This document shows, one piece after another, positions 26,023 through 33,862 of a stretch of DNA of 64,000 bases. Numbering within the stretch: position 1 is the stretch's first letter; each line of letters begins with the position of its first letter. This stretch comes from an uncultured Bacteroidales bacterium (GTDB lineage: Bacteria > Bacteroidota > Bacteroidia > Bacteroidales > F082). Made by a program: the position numbers and the translations under genes. The notes below the pieces were generated by a model that worked only from the letters and a program-made list of their open reading frames with translations, was not told the DNA's origin and ran no database searches. The stretch spans positions 1 through 64,000 of the forward strand of contig CAMYYD010000001.1 in NCBI GenBank assembly GCA_947303395.1, given 5' to 3'.

Positions 26023-28211
26023 AAAGAAACAGAAAAGATAAGAATTTGCTCGGCATGTCAACAAAAGCCGGCTTGTTGCTGGTGATTGTGGCTGTTTTCA
26101 CGTTAGAGGCCACATTTATCATCCAATACCACTATTCCCAAAGGGAAATAAAAAAAGAGGCCTCGCTCCGCGCTGCGAGTGAGCTGAAAAGTGCCGAGAA
26201 CAAAATCATGGATATTGTGAACCAGGCCGAAGCAGCAGTTCGCAACAGCATTTGGGTGGCGGAATGGTGCCTGGAAACTCCCGACAGTCTGGAGCGTATT
26301 CCCCAAAGGATAGTGAGCGAGAATCCTGTCGTGGTTGGATCGACCATGGCGCTGGTTCCAGGCTACAGCGAGAAATATCCTTGTTATGCCCCATACGCCA
26401 CGAGAGATTTGGAGACTGGCAAAATAAAGATGCTTTCACTGGCCACCGAAGAATATGACTATCCATCGTCAGAATGGTTTACCAAACCCATTGAGCTGGA
26501 CGACAGCTACTGGTCGGAGCCTTATTTCGACGAAAACGGAGGCGACATCCTGATGACGACATTTTCCATGCCGGTAAAAGACAAAAACGGCAAGATAGCG
26601 GCAGTGGTGACCGCCGACATCTCGTTGGAATGGCTGGCGGAACTCATAGAAAGGATGAAGGTTTATCCGAACGCTTTCAACATGGTTGTCAGCCGCAACG
26701 GAAATATCATGGTTTGTACTGTCGAAAGTTTGATTATGAAAGCCACCATCGACCAGATTGCCTTGGAATCGGATGACTATAAAGCCCTCGACCGTGTCAA
26801 CAAAGCCATGTTGGCCGGGCAATATGGCGAGATGCCGGTCAAATATCAAGGAGAAATCAACCACGTGTATTTTGCACCTGTCGAGCGAACAGGCTGGTCG
26901 CTCTCGATTGTGCTTCCCGAAAAGGATCTTTACAGCGGCGTCCGCCGAATGGCAATGAATGTGCAATCGCTGCAACTGTTGGGTCTGGTGATGATCATTA
27001 TCATTCTTAGGGTGGTGGCTAGAAACCGTGCCAAATACCAGAAAATCAACGAGCAAAAGGAACGAATTGAAAACGAGCTGCATATTGCGCGAGAGATTCA
27101 GATGGCGATGATTCCCAAGACTTTTCCGCCTTTCCCTGAACGAAAAGACTTGGACCTCGCCGCCTCCATCATTCCCGCAAAGGAAGTGGGTGGCGACCTG
27201 TATGACTTCTTTATCCGCGACGAGAAGCTGTTTTTCTGTATCGGCGACGTTTCGGGTAAAGGTATCCCAGCCTCTCTGGTGATGGCGGTTACCCGAAGTC
27301 TGTTCCGTGCCATTTCGGCGCATGAGGACAGCCCTGCAAAAATCGTCACATCGATGAACAACTCAATGTCGGAGAGCAATGAGAGAAGTATGTTTGTCAC
27401 ATTTTTCTGTGGTGTCCTTGACCTGAGCGCCGGCAAACTGCGCTACTGCAATGCAGGTCACAACCCGCCAATGATTCTCACCGATGCCATCAGAGTGCTG
27501 CCAGTGGAGCCAAACCTTCCGATAGGCATCATGAATGGAATGGATTTCATCGAGCAAGAGATGCCTTTCCTCTACGATGACGCACTTTTCCTTTATACTG
27601 ACGGGCTTTCAGAAGCCGAAAACGCAGCACAGGAACAGTTTGGCGAGGATAGGATAGAGAAGGCTCTTCACGGAAGAAAACGCTCGGCAGATCATCTGGA
27701 AAACATCAGACAGCAGGTGTCTCAATTTGTTGGCGAGGCTCCGCAGAGCGACGACCTCACTATGCTCTTTATCCACTATCTGGCTCATGTCGTTCCGGCA
27801 CAACAGGAGCGTCATCTGGAGCTTCACAACGATATCAAGCAGATTTCATTGCTGGCCGAGTTTATTGAGAAAATAGCCGAAGAAAAACAGCTGGATGAGA
27901 CTCTGGCGATGAACCTCAACCTGGCACTGGAGGAGGCTGTCACCAACGTCATCCTCTATGCCTACCCTAAAGGCACCGATGGACTGGTGGATATTGAAGC
28001 CATCCTGAAGGAACACTCGCTCGAATTCATCATAACCGACAGCGGCGTACCTTTCGACCCTACCGCAGCTCCTGAAGCCGACGTCACACTCTCGGCCGAC
28101 GAGCGTCCTATTGGAGGCTTGGGCATCTTCATGGTGCGTAAGCTGATGGATGAGGTGCATTACCAACGCCTCGATGATAAAAATGTATTAAAAATGACAA
28201 AAAATATTTAA
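26019..28211 (+). CDS. Membrane-bound SpoIIE-type phosphatase with sensor and RsbW-like kinase domains
   Basis: This 730-residue protein has a membrane helix at about 13-33, an extracytoplasmic sensor region at about 40-310 with Cache-like features (DSYWSEPYFDE, FSMPVKDKNGKIAAVVTADIS), a second membrane helix at about 315-332 and a short linker. A SpoIIE/PP2C phosphatase domain follows (about 360-580, with VGGDLYDFF, GDVSGKGIPASLV, NAGHNPP, YTDGLSEA, SDDLTM). At the C-terminus is a GHKL ATPase domain (about 590-725, NLALEEAVTNVILYAYP) like anti-sigma kinases RsbW/SpoIIAB. Having phosphatase and kinase in one chain is a recognised partner-switch arrangement. It would set the phosphorylation state of the STAS protein encoded four bases downstream. 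Confidence 0.88.
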   Translation: MKRNRKDKNLLGMSTKAGLLLVIVAVFTLEATFIIQYHYSQREIKKEASLRAASELKSAENKIMDIVNQAEAAVRNSIWVAEWCLETPDSLERIPQRIVSENPVVVGSTMALVPGYSEKYPCYAPYATRDLETGKIKMLSLATEEYDYPSSEWFTKPIELDDSYWSEPYFDENGGDILMTTFSMPVKDKNGKIAAVVTADISLEWLAELIERMKVYPNAFNMVVSRNGNIMVCTVESLIMKATIDQIALESDDYKALDRVNKAMLAGQYGEMPVKYQGEINHVYFAPVERTGWSLSIVLPEKDLYSGVRRMAMNVQSLQLLGLVMIIIILRVVARNRAKYQKINEQKERIENELHIAREIQMAMIPKTFPPFPERKDLDLAASIIPAKEVGGDLYDFFIRDEKLFFCIGDVSGKGIPASLVMAVTRSLFRAISAHEDSPAKIVTSMNNSMSESNERSMFVTFFCGVLDLSAGKLRYCNAGHNPPMILTDAIRVLPVEPNLPIGIMNGMDFIEQEMPFLYDDALFLYTDGLSEAENAAQEQFGEDRIEKALHGRKRSADHLENIRQQVSQFVGEAPQSDDLTMLFIHYLAHVVPAQQERHLELHNDIKQISLLAEFIEKIAEEKQLDETLAMNLNLALEEAVTNVILYAYPKGTDGLVDIEAILKEHSLEFIITDSGVPFDPTAAPEADVTLSADERPIGGLGIFMVRKLMDEVHYQRLDDKNVLKMTKNI

Positions 28212-28215
28212 CACG

Positions 28216-28518
28216 ATGACTATTAACATTGAAAAAACCAACGACATGACGATCGCCCATCTGGCTGGTCGTCTCGACACACCCGCATCAACAGAAGTGG
28301 CGCCAACTTTTGAGCAGCTGAATGATGCCGCAAACGGCATTGTGGTACTCGACTGCACGGAGCTTGTCTATATCTCCAGCTCAGGATTGCGTCTGTTTCT
28401 CGCCTTGCGCAAAGCATCAGCAGCCAAAGGCGGAAAGGTGATTGTAAGAAACATCAGCAACAGCATCCGTCAGGTGTTTATGATGACCGGATTCCTTAAT
28501 CTTTTTGAGATAGAATAA
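28216..28518 (+). CDS. STAS domain anti-sigma factor antagonist
   Basis: This 100-residue protein is a single STAS domain (TIAHLAGRLDTPASTEV, VVLDCTELVYISSSGLRLFL). The serines at 54-56 mark the usual phosphorylation site of SpoIIAA/RsbV-type antagonists. It is the last gene of the operon and the likely substrate of the SpoIIE/GHKL protein. No sigma factor gene is nearby, so the output target is unknown. Confidence 0.9.
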   Translation: MTINIEKTNDMTIAHLAGRLDTPASTEVAPTFEQLNDAANGIVVLDCTELVYISSSGLRLFLALRKASAAKGGKVIVRNISNSIRQVFMMTGFLNLFEIE

Positions 28519-28523
28519 AGCGA

Positions 28524-28641
28524 ACGGCACATGATAGCTATTGCAGACGTATTTCATGATATCGACATACGTCTCAGTGCTATGCATCTGCTGCTTGGTG
28601 GTGGCATCGTTAAGCCCTATGTAGATTTTAGTCTCGATCAT
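28524..28641 (-). pseudogene. Possible 5' remnant of a small gene
   Basis: A minus-strand frame begins MIETKIYIGLNDATTKQQ and continues convincingly for about 40 residues (TETYVDIMKYVCNSYHVPFAL). It then runs into the antisense of the STAS gene, where it no longer looks protein-like. This could be the N-terminal stub of a small cytosolic protein truncated at the operon boundary. No homologue could be checked. Confidence 0.35.
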
Positions 28642-28663
28642 AATAATCAGTTATTACAAATCT

Positions 28664-30307
28664 TTATTCGTTAATAAGGCACTGGCCTGTCATCTCTTGT
28701 GGTTGCGAAAGTCCCATGATGTGGAGGATGGTAGGAGCCACGTCGGCAAGGACGCCGTTTTGCACTCTTGCGTTGCTGTTCGCTGTCACGTAGATGAAAG
28801 GAACAGGGTTGGTGGAGTGGGCGGTGTTGGGTGTGCCGTCGTCGTTGATGGCATGGTCGGCATTGCCGTGGTCGGCAGTGATGACGACTTCATAGCCTTT
28901 CGCTTTGGCTGCCTCAACCAACTCGTTCAGGCACTGGTCGATAGTCTGCACTGCCGTTTGGATGGCAGGGTAAACCCCTGTGTGTCCCACCATGTCGGCG
29001 TTGGCGAAATTCACCACAATCCAGTCGTAGCGGTTGATGTTGAGCACCTCGATGAGACGGTCTTTCAACTCGTAGGCCGACATCTCAGGCTGCAGGTCGT
29101 AGGTGGCAACCGCCGGAGAGTTCACCAGTATGCGGTCTTCGCCCTCGAACGGCTCTTCGCGTCCTCCGTTGATGAAGGAAGTGACATGGGCATATTTCTC
29201 GGTCTCGGCGGCGTGCAGCTGCTTCAGACCTTTGCTTGCGATATATTCGCCAAGGGTATTCTCAACATTTCCTTTAGGGAAGATGACGTGTATGCCTGTG
29301 AAAGAGTCGTCGTATGGTGTCATGCAGTAGTACTGGAGATTAGGAATTGTCTGCATGTCCTGCTCAGGGATGTCGTGCTGAGTGAGCGCGATGGTCATTT
29401 CTTTGGCGCGGTCGCTGCGGAAGTTGAAGAAGATGACGACGTCGCCGTCTTTGATACGTCCGTCGACGTTGCTGTTAACGAGGGGCTCCATAAACTCGTC
29501 GGTGTTTTTGTGTTCCGGCGTGTGCGAGTCGTAGCACGACTGTATGCCCTCCACCATGTCGGTCACCGCACGACCTTGGCCATGTACGAGCAGGTCGTAA
29601 CCCAGCTTGATACGGTCCCAGTTGTTGTCGCGGTCCATGGCGTAGTAACGTCCGATGACAGATGCCACAACGCCTGTGCCTGCCTCTGCCATGTGCTGCT
29701 GCAGGTCGATGACGAAGCCTTTGCCCGACATAGGGTCGGTGTCGCGACCGTCCATGAAGCAGTGCATGTAGCAGTTCTCAATGTTATACTGTGCGGCGAT
29801 ATCGATGAGCTTAAAGAGGTGGTTGATAGAAGAGTGGACGCCACCGTCGGAAGTCAAGCCCATGAGGTGAAGGCTCTTGCCGGTGGATTGTGCATAGCTG
29901 TAAGCCGACACGATTTCGGGGTTTTGCAAGATGGAGTTGTCGTCACAGGCGTGGTTGATCATCACCAGATCCTGATAGATGACGCGTCCAGCACCGATGT
30001 TGAGGTGTCCGGTCTCGGAGTTGCCCATCTGTCCGTCAGGCAGACCCACGTATTCGCCCGAAGCCTGAAGCTGTGAGTGAGGATAGGTGGCGTTGAGGTA
30101 GTCGATATAAGGCGTGGGAGTATTAGCGATGACGTCGCCCTCGCCTTGGTCGCCTATGCCCCAGCCGTCGAGAATGACTAAAAGGGCTTTCTTTGAGGTG
30201 CTGCCCGGAATAGGGTTGCTCGAGCTGTTTTCTTTTTTACACGATGTAAATAAACTCGCAACGCAAACGAGGATGGCGGCGAGAATACCAATTATGTTCT
30301 TATTCAT
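28664..30307 (-). CDS. gpmI: 2,3-bisphosphoglycerate-independent phosphoglycerate mutase with lipoprotein-type signal
   Basis: This 547-residue protein is a complete cofactor-independent phosphoglycerate mutase: LDGWG metal motif (about 46-50), catalytic serine S97 in [15 protein letters not shown], and C-terminal TADHGNADH. It interconverts 3- and 2-phosphoglycerate, normally in the cytosol. Oddly, it begins [20 protein letters not shown] followed by [16 protein letters not shown], which is a textbook lipoprotein signal with lipobox Cys23 and a spacer before the enzyme starts at about residue 40. The start at 30307 was chosen because upstream codons belong to a pseudogene scar. Either it is exported or this is an N-terminal fusion picked up by rearrangement. 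Confidence 0.85.
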   Translation of the reverse strand: MNKNIIGILAAILVCVASLFTSCKKENSSSNPIPGSTSKKALLVILDGWGIGDQGEGDVIANTPTPYIDYLNATYPHSQLQASGEYVGLPDGQMGNSETGHLNIGAGRVIYQDLVMINHACDDNSILQNPEIVSAYSYAQSTGKSLHLMGLTSDGGVHSSINHLFKLIDIAAQYNIENCYMHCFMDGRDTDPMSGKGFVIDLQQHMAEAGTGVVASVIGRYYAMDRDNNWDRIKLGYDLLVHGQGRAVTDMVEGIQSCYDSHTPEHKNTDEFMEPLVNSNVDGRIKDGDVVIFFNFRSDRAKEMTIALTQHDIPEQDMQTIPNLQYYCMTPYDDSFTGIHVIFPKGNVENTLGEYIASKGLKQLHAAETEKYAHVTSFINGGREEPFEGEDRILVNSPAVATYDLQPEMSAYELKDRLIEVLNINRYDWIVVNFANADMVGHTGVYPAIQTAVQTIDQCLNELVEAAKAKGYEVVITADHGNADHAINDDGTPNTAHSTNPVPFIYVTANSNARVQNGVLADVAPTILHIMGLSQPQEMTGQCLINE

Positions 30308-30320
30308 TGTTAAAATCATT

Positions 30321-30450
30321 TTTTTCAAACTTAAACAGCATCGGATAGACACCGAAATCGATGAAGGCGACTATGGCGTAGCGGGCACAGCGCACCATCA
30401 TGGCGGCGGTTGAGAGCCACTTCCCAAGTGAAGAAAAATGTGGTGCCCAT
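30321..30450 (-). pseudogene. Internally deleted PAP2 phosphatase remnant
   Basis: The first codons on the minus strand (MGTTFFFTWEV) match the start of the intact PAP2 protein (MGNTFFFTWEV, 21626 downwards). After about 11 codons the sequence jumps to the last 90 bases of the same gene: 30321-30410 is nearly identical to 20725-20814. The joint puts the end out of frame. So a second PAP2 copy once lay here and lost its middle (about 780 bases). Confidence 0.8.
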
Positions 30451-30475
30451 AGAACTGAAAAAAATCAAAATACTC

Positions 30476-32074
30476 TTATCTCAAAACGATTCTGAAGCCT
30501 AAAGTGGCGTCGCGGCCGTTGTGCTCTTTCTCGCGGCCGTGGTAGGCAGAGGTGCAAGTGTAAGGTGCGCTGTCGTAGCAGCCGCCACCGCCTACAATCT
30601 TTTCACCTGACTCGGGACCGGCATAGTCGGTGCCCTGGTCGGCAGGGAGGTCGGCCAGATCGGCATACCAGTCGTTGCAGTATTCCCAGACGTTGCCGCT
30701 CATGTCGTAGATGCCGAGCTCGTTGGGCTGCTTGGAGGCCACGAAGTGGGAGGTTTCTTCGGCGTTGTCGGCATACCATGCCACATCGCCTATTGTGTTT
30801 GAGCCAGCGTAGATGTAGCCGTTTGACTTGCGTCCGCCTGTGGCGGCATAGTGCCATTCGGCTTCGGTTGCGAGGGCAAAGTGCATACCGGCTGGAAGCT
30901 GGTCGGCGCACATCGCGTTCAAACGATCGAGGAATCCGCCGGTGCCGGTGATGTCATCATAGTTGACCATAGTGACAGGATAGAGACCTTCGCTTTCTGT
31001 TTGGCCTTCGGGTGTCGAGCCCATGACTGTCTGCCATATGTAGTTCATCGTTTCGGTTTGGCAGATATAGAAATCAGAGAGCGTTCCTGTGAAAGTTTTC
31101 TGTTCGCCAACGCGCTCATAAACGAGTTCGTAGTCGCCACCTTGCACTTCAACCATCGGGAGGTAGTAGCCGACTGTTCCGTTGTTTACTGCGATTGAAA
31201 GGAGGTTGTCGGGCTGGATTGGCTCCACGAGTGTTTCTTCATTGAAGTTGTCCACGAGGACAAGTCGCAGGCCGCGGTTTATATAGTTCTGGTGTATTCC
31301 CAGCCATGTATGGTAGGCGGTTTCGAGACCCGTCTGACGGGTGCCATAGCTGCCGCCGCGGTTGACACGGTAGTTGTTGTCGGCGTTGCAGACGTAGTTG
31401 AGACCTTGGTCGAGCGGGAGCTTGTCGAAATAGACGAAATGATCGCGGGTCCATTCCCAGACGTTGCCGGTCATGTCGTAGAGACCGAGTTCATTGGGTT
31501 GCTTCAGACCAACAGGGTGGGTGGTGCCGTCCGAGTTGCCACCGTACCAGGCCACTTCGTCTATCGTGTTGGATCCGGAATATGTGTAGCCCATGGACTG
31601 TTGTCCGCCACGGGCTGCATACTCCCACTGTGCTTCGGATGGCAGCGCGAAACGCTTACCTGATGGAAGCTGGCTGGCACACATCGTGTTCAGTTTGTCG
31701 ATGAAGCCGCCTTCACGGACGATGTCGTAGTAGTTTACATTGCTGACGGGGTATGAGTCGCCGTTGTTTGTCTGTCCTTCAGGTCTCCATCCCATAACAT
31801 CGTCCCAAAGCTTGTTGGTCACCTCGACTGGACAGATGTAAAAGTCAGAGAGAGTTCCTGTGACCGTCGTCACTTGGTCATCGTACATATACTCCATCGA
31901 GTAATCTCCACCTTCCACTTTTTTCATAAGCACGGCAGTGGAATTATTCACCTTGAAGGTGAGCGTCTCCGCACCCCACTGATTATTGCTTGGATTTTTG
32001 TTGATTGGAGTTTCTTTCTTGCAGGCGACAAATACCATTGCCACTGCTGCCAAAATGATAAAAAGCTTTTTCAT
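30476..32074 (-). CDS. Lipoprotein with two formylglycine-generating-enzyme (FGE/SUMF1)-like domains
   Basis: This 532-residue protein has a signal peptide with lipobox VAC (Cys18) and two tandem FGE-sulfatase-like domains, at about 45-275 and 290-530. Each has the family signatures RFALPSEAQWEYAARGG or HFALATEAEWHYAATGG, NELGLYDMTGNVWEW or NELGIYDMSGNVWEY, and a C-terminal GLRLVL or GFRIVL. True FGEs activate sulfatases with a catalytic cysteine pair. Those cysteines are not obvious here, so this is more likely a surface-binding or other member of the fold. Expected in the outer membrane. Confidence 0.8.
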   Translation of the reverse strand: MKKLFIILAAVAMVFVACKKETPINKNPSNNQWGAETLTFKVNNSTAVLMKKVEGGDYSMEYMYDDQVTTVTGTLSDFYICPVEVTNKLWDDVMGWRPEGQTNNGDSYPVSNVNYYDIVREGGFIDKLNTMCASQLPSGKRFALPSEAQWEYAARGGQQSMGYTYSGSNTIDEVAWYGGNSDGTTHPVGLKQPNELGLYDMTGNVWEWTRDHFVYFDKLPLDQGLNYVCNADNNYRVNRGGSYGTRQTGLETAYHTWLGIHQNYINRGLRLVLVDNFNEETLVEPIQPDNLLSIAVNNGTVGYYLPMVEVQGGDYELVYERVGEQKTFTGTLSDFYICQTETMNYIWQTVMGSTPEGQTESEGLYPVTMVNYDDITGTGGFLDRLNAMCADQLPAGMHFALATEAEWHYAATGGRKSNGYIYAGSNTIGDVAWYADNAEETSHFVASKQPNELGIYDMSGNVWEYCNDWYADLADLPADQGTDYAGPESGEKIVGGGGCYDSAPYTCTSAYHGREKEHNGRDATLGFRIVLR

Positions 32075-32099
32075 GGTGGCTTAATTTCCGTGATTTTTA

Positions 32100-32723
32100 T
32101 TAATCATTCTTTTTACGGATATTTTCAGCCAGAAACGATACCACTGTTTCTGGTTCCATGCCTGTTACATCAAAAACGAAGTTATAGTTGCGGGCGTCGT
32201 AGCGCGAGGTTTCGGCAATTGTCTGCACAAAGTTGTCTCTCGCCTTGTCGACACTATCAACCACCTTGGCTGCTTCCTCCGCGCTGATGTTTTGCTTTCT
32301 TGCGATACGCGCGATGCGTGCATCACGTTTTGCAGTGATAAGGATGTGCAATGCGTTCGGGTCGTTGCGGAAAATATTGAATCCGGCGCGGCCTACGATG
32401 ATGCAGTTTTCCTTTTCAGCCAATTCGCGCAGCAGGTGTTCTTCAGCGTAATAAACGCTCTTTGGAGTTGGGTCGGCAATGGCACCTGGCGTGTATCCAG
32501 CAGCTCCAAACTGCTGGTAGAAGCTGCAGAACTCGCTCCACCAGTTTGTCTTCTGTGCCTTGATGCGGTCCATTTCCTCAAGGGTAGTGCCAAAATGTTT
32601 AGCCACAGCCTCAAGCATGGTGCGCCCATAGACCATAAACCCAAGTTTCTCTCCCAAAAGGCGTGCAATCTCGCCGCCTCCACTACCGCATTCGCGGTTA
32701 ATCGTGATGATTGTTTTTCCCAT
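32100..32723 (-). CDS. Cytidylate kinase-like family protein
   Basis: This 207-residue protein belongs to the cytidylate-kinase-like (Cytidylate_kin2) group: P-loop-like RECGSGGGEIARLLGEKL near the start, then IIVGRAGFNIF and ILITAKRDARIARIARKQN. It would phosphorylate a nucleotide or similar small molecule; the substrate in this family is not settled. The start at 32723 (MGKTIIT) was chosen because a minus-strand TATCTTTG promoter box sits at 32745-32752, inside any longer frame. Confidence 0.78.
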   Translation of the reverse strand: MGKTIITINRECGSGGGEIARLLGEKLGFMVYGRTMLEAVAKHFGTTLEEMDRIKAQKTNWWSEFCSFYQQFGAAGYTPGAIADPTPKSVYYAEEHLLRELAEKENCIIVGRAGFNIFRNDPNALHILITAKRDARIARIARKQNISAEEAAKVVDSVDKARDNFVQTIAETSRYDARNYNFVFDVTGMEPETVVSFLAENIRKKND

Positions 32724-32734
32724 TTTTAATCTGA

Positions 32735-32881
32735 TTATTTTTTGCAAAGATAACAAATAAAAGGCAATGAAGTGGGTCTTTTATAAAAATCGAGCCCAGA
32801 CTCTTTCAATCCGAAATGCATGACTGCATAAATCATGGTGCCGACCGAAAACACTTTGCCCTTGGTTTTAAATCTAATCAT
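32735..32881 (-). CDS. Small ORF with its own promoter box, possibly a gene remnant
   Basis: A 48-codon frame starting MIRFKTKGKVFSVGTMIYAV begins 26 bases downstream of a minus-strand TATCTTTG box (32907-32914). The last ten codons run through the promoter of the cytidylate-kinase-like gene (PFICYLCKK), so the frame may be a truncated gene whose end was replaced. Not recognised. Confidence 0.35.
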   Translation of the reverse strand: MIRFKTKGKVFSVGTMIYAVMHFGLKESGLDFYKRPTSLPFICYLCKK

Positions 32882-32929
32882 TTCGTTATATGTTAATTTT
32901 ACGTGGCAAAGATATTAAATTATTATGAG

Positions 32930-33475
32930 AAAAGAAAAAAAGTTACAAAGTAATTCCAAGAGAACCGGTGAATCTCATAAATTTTCAGAAGGTGCTCCCT
33001 TCGTGCCTTCATCGTACTTGCATCGTGAAATGTTCGTGATTCATCGTGACAGTTACGACGTGATGGTTAACGGTTAACGGTAAATTGCATTTGCATGTGG
33101 ATTCGCAAATAAATTAATTAATAAATTATTAATAATACCTATTTAATAATTATATATAATTATGTTGAAAAAATGCGGTTGCATTTGAAATTTACCGTTA
33201 ACCGTTGACCATTGAATGTTTTTTCCTGATTTTTGTTGACAGTTTTTTGCTCGCAGATAGCGCAGAAAACGCAGGAATTTTTTCGACCACGAATTTCACG
33301 GATTAACACAAATCTGGACTTCCTTGGGGTTCTTCCACAAGGATTTGGCTCGTCGACACTTGTGGGATGGTGTAGATATTTCGGAGAACTAGGAGAGCTC
33401 GAGAATGGGTAAAAGAAATTAGCTATTGTAAACTTTCCCTTTTTAGGACAGTCACTTATTAGACTGCAAAGATAA
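32930..33475. repeat. Mosaic of intergenic repeats
   Basis: No gene is seen; a 118-codon minus-strand frame here is made of repeats. The stretch holds an inverted repeat (about 33063-33088 against 33193-33218, arms of the GGTTAACGGTTAACGG type) around a very AT-rich centre, then CGCAGATAGCGCAGAAAACG, ACGAATTTCACGGATTAACA, and a copy of the GGAGAACTAGGAGAGCTCG word (33382-33401). Such strings are common filler between Bacteroidales genes. Confidence 0.6.
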
Positions 33476-33506
33476 TAAAAAAAGCCCACTCTTCCGAGCG
33501 GGCTGA
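33476..33506 (-). terminator. Terminator of the small secreted protein gene
   Basis: Stem AGCCC(A/G)CTC around TTCC at 33483-33503; on the minus strand it is followed by seven or more T residues. Confidence 0.75.
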
Positions 33507-33579
33507 AACTGCACAAATTAAATTTGTCATTTTTCTGATTCCGTATAGATGAAATTAGAAAATTATGCTGTTTTTTTAT

Positions 33580-33840
33580 TTATTTTTTTCTCTTGCGAGC
33601 GACAGCGTAGCCGGCACCGAGGGCGGTGAGGACTATGAGACCGCTGCCGAGAGGAGCTTCAGTGTCGTTATTCTGAAAGTGGGTTGGAAAATTAAGACTG
33701 AAATCACCATTTGTTGGATTGCTGACTTCTCTGTTGCTGTAGCCATTGTCGTATGAGCTGAAGAAACCGTCACGACCTTGGGCGTTTGCGCTAAAACCGA
33801 TTGTCAAAACTATTGCGATTGCTAATAATATCTTTTTCAT
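33580..33840 (-). CDS. Small secreted protein with C-terminal membrane-anchor-like tail
   Basis: This 86-residue protein has an N-terminal signal peptide (MKKILLAIAIVLTIGFSANA), a short Gly/Asn/Ser-rich middle, and an end that reads APLGSGLIVLTALGAGYAVA then RKRKK. A short motif, a hydrophobic stretch and a basic end make up a sorting-type C-terminus often seen on small Bacteroidales exported proteins. The start has a strong AGGAGG ribosome site. It lies 22 bases downstream of the 1024-aa T9SS cargo gene stop and is likely co-transcribed with it. Function unknown. Confidence 0.65.
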   Translation of the reverse strand: MKKILLAIAIVLTIGFSANAQGRDGFFSSYDNGYSNREVSNPTNGDFSLNFPTHFQNNDTEAPLGSGLIVLTALGAGYAVARKRKK

Positions 33841-33862
33841 TGTATTTTCCTCCTATTTTTGA

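Noticed and set aside
28697-30076. 459-codon open frame on the plus strand
   Set aside because: It is the antisense shadow of the phosphoglycerate mutase gene, full of His/Val/Cys runs caused by codon bias of the real gene.
33160-33516. 118-codon minus-strand frame
   Set aside because: Made of dispersed intergenic repeats and the terminator stem; not protein-like.
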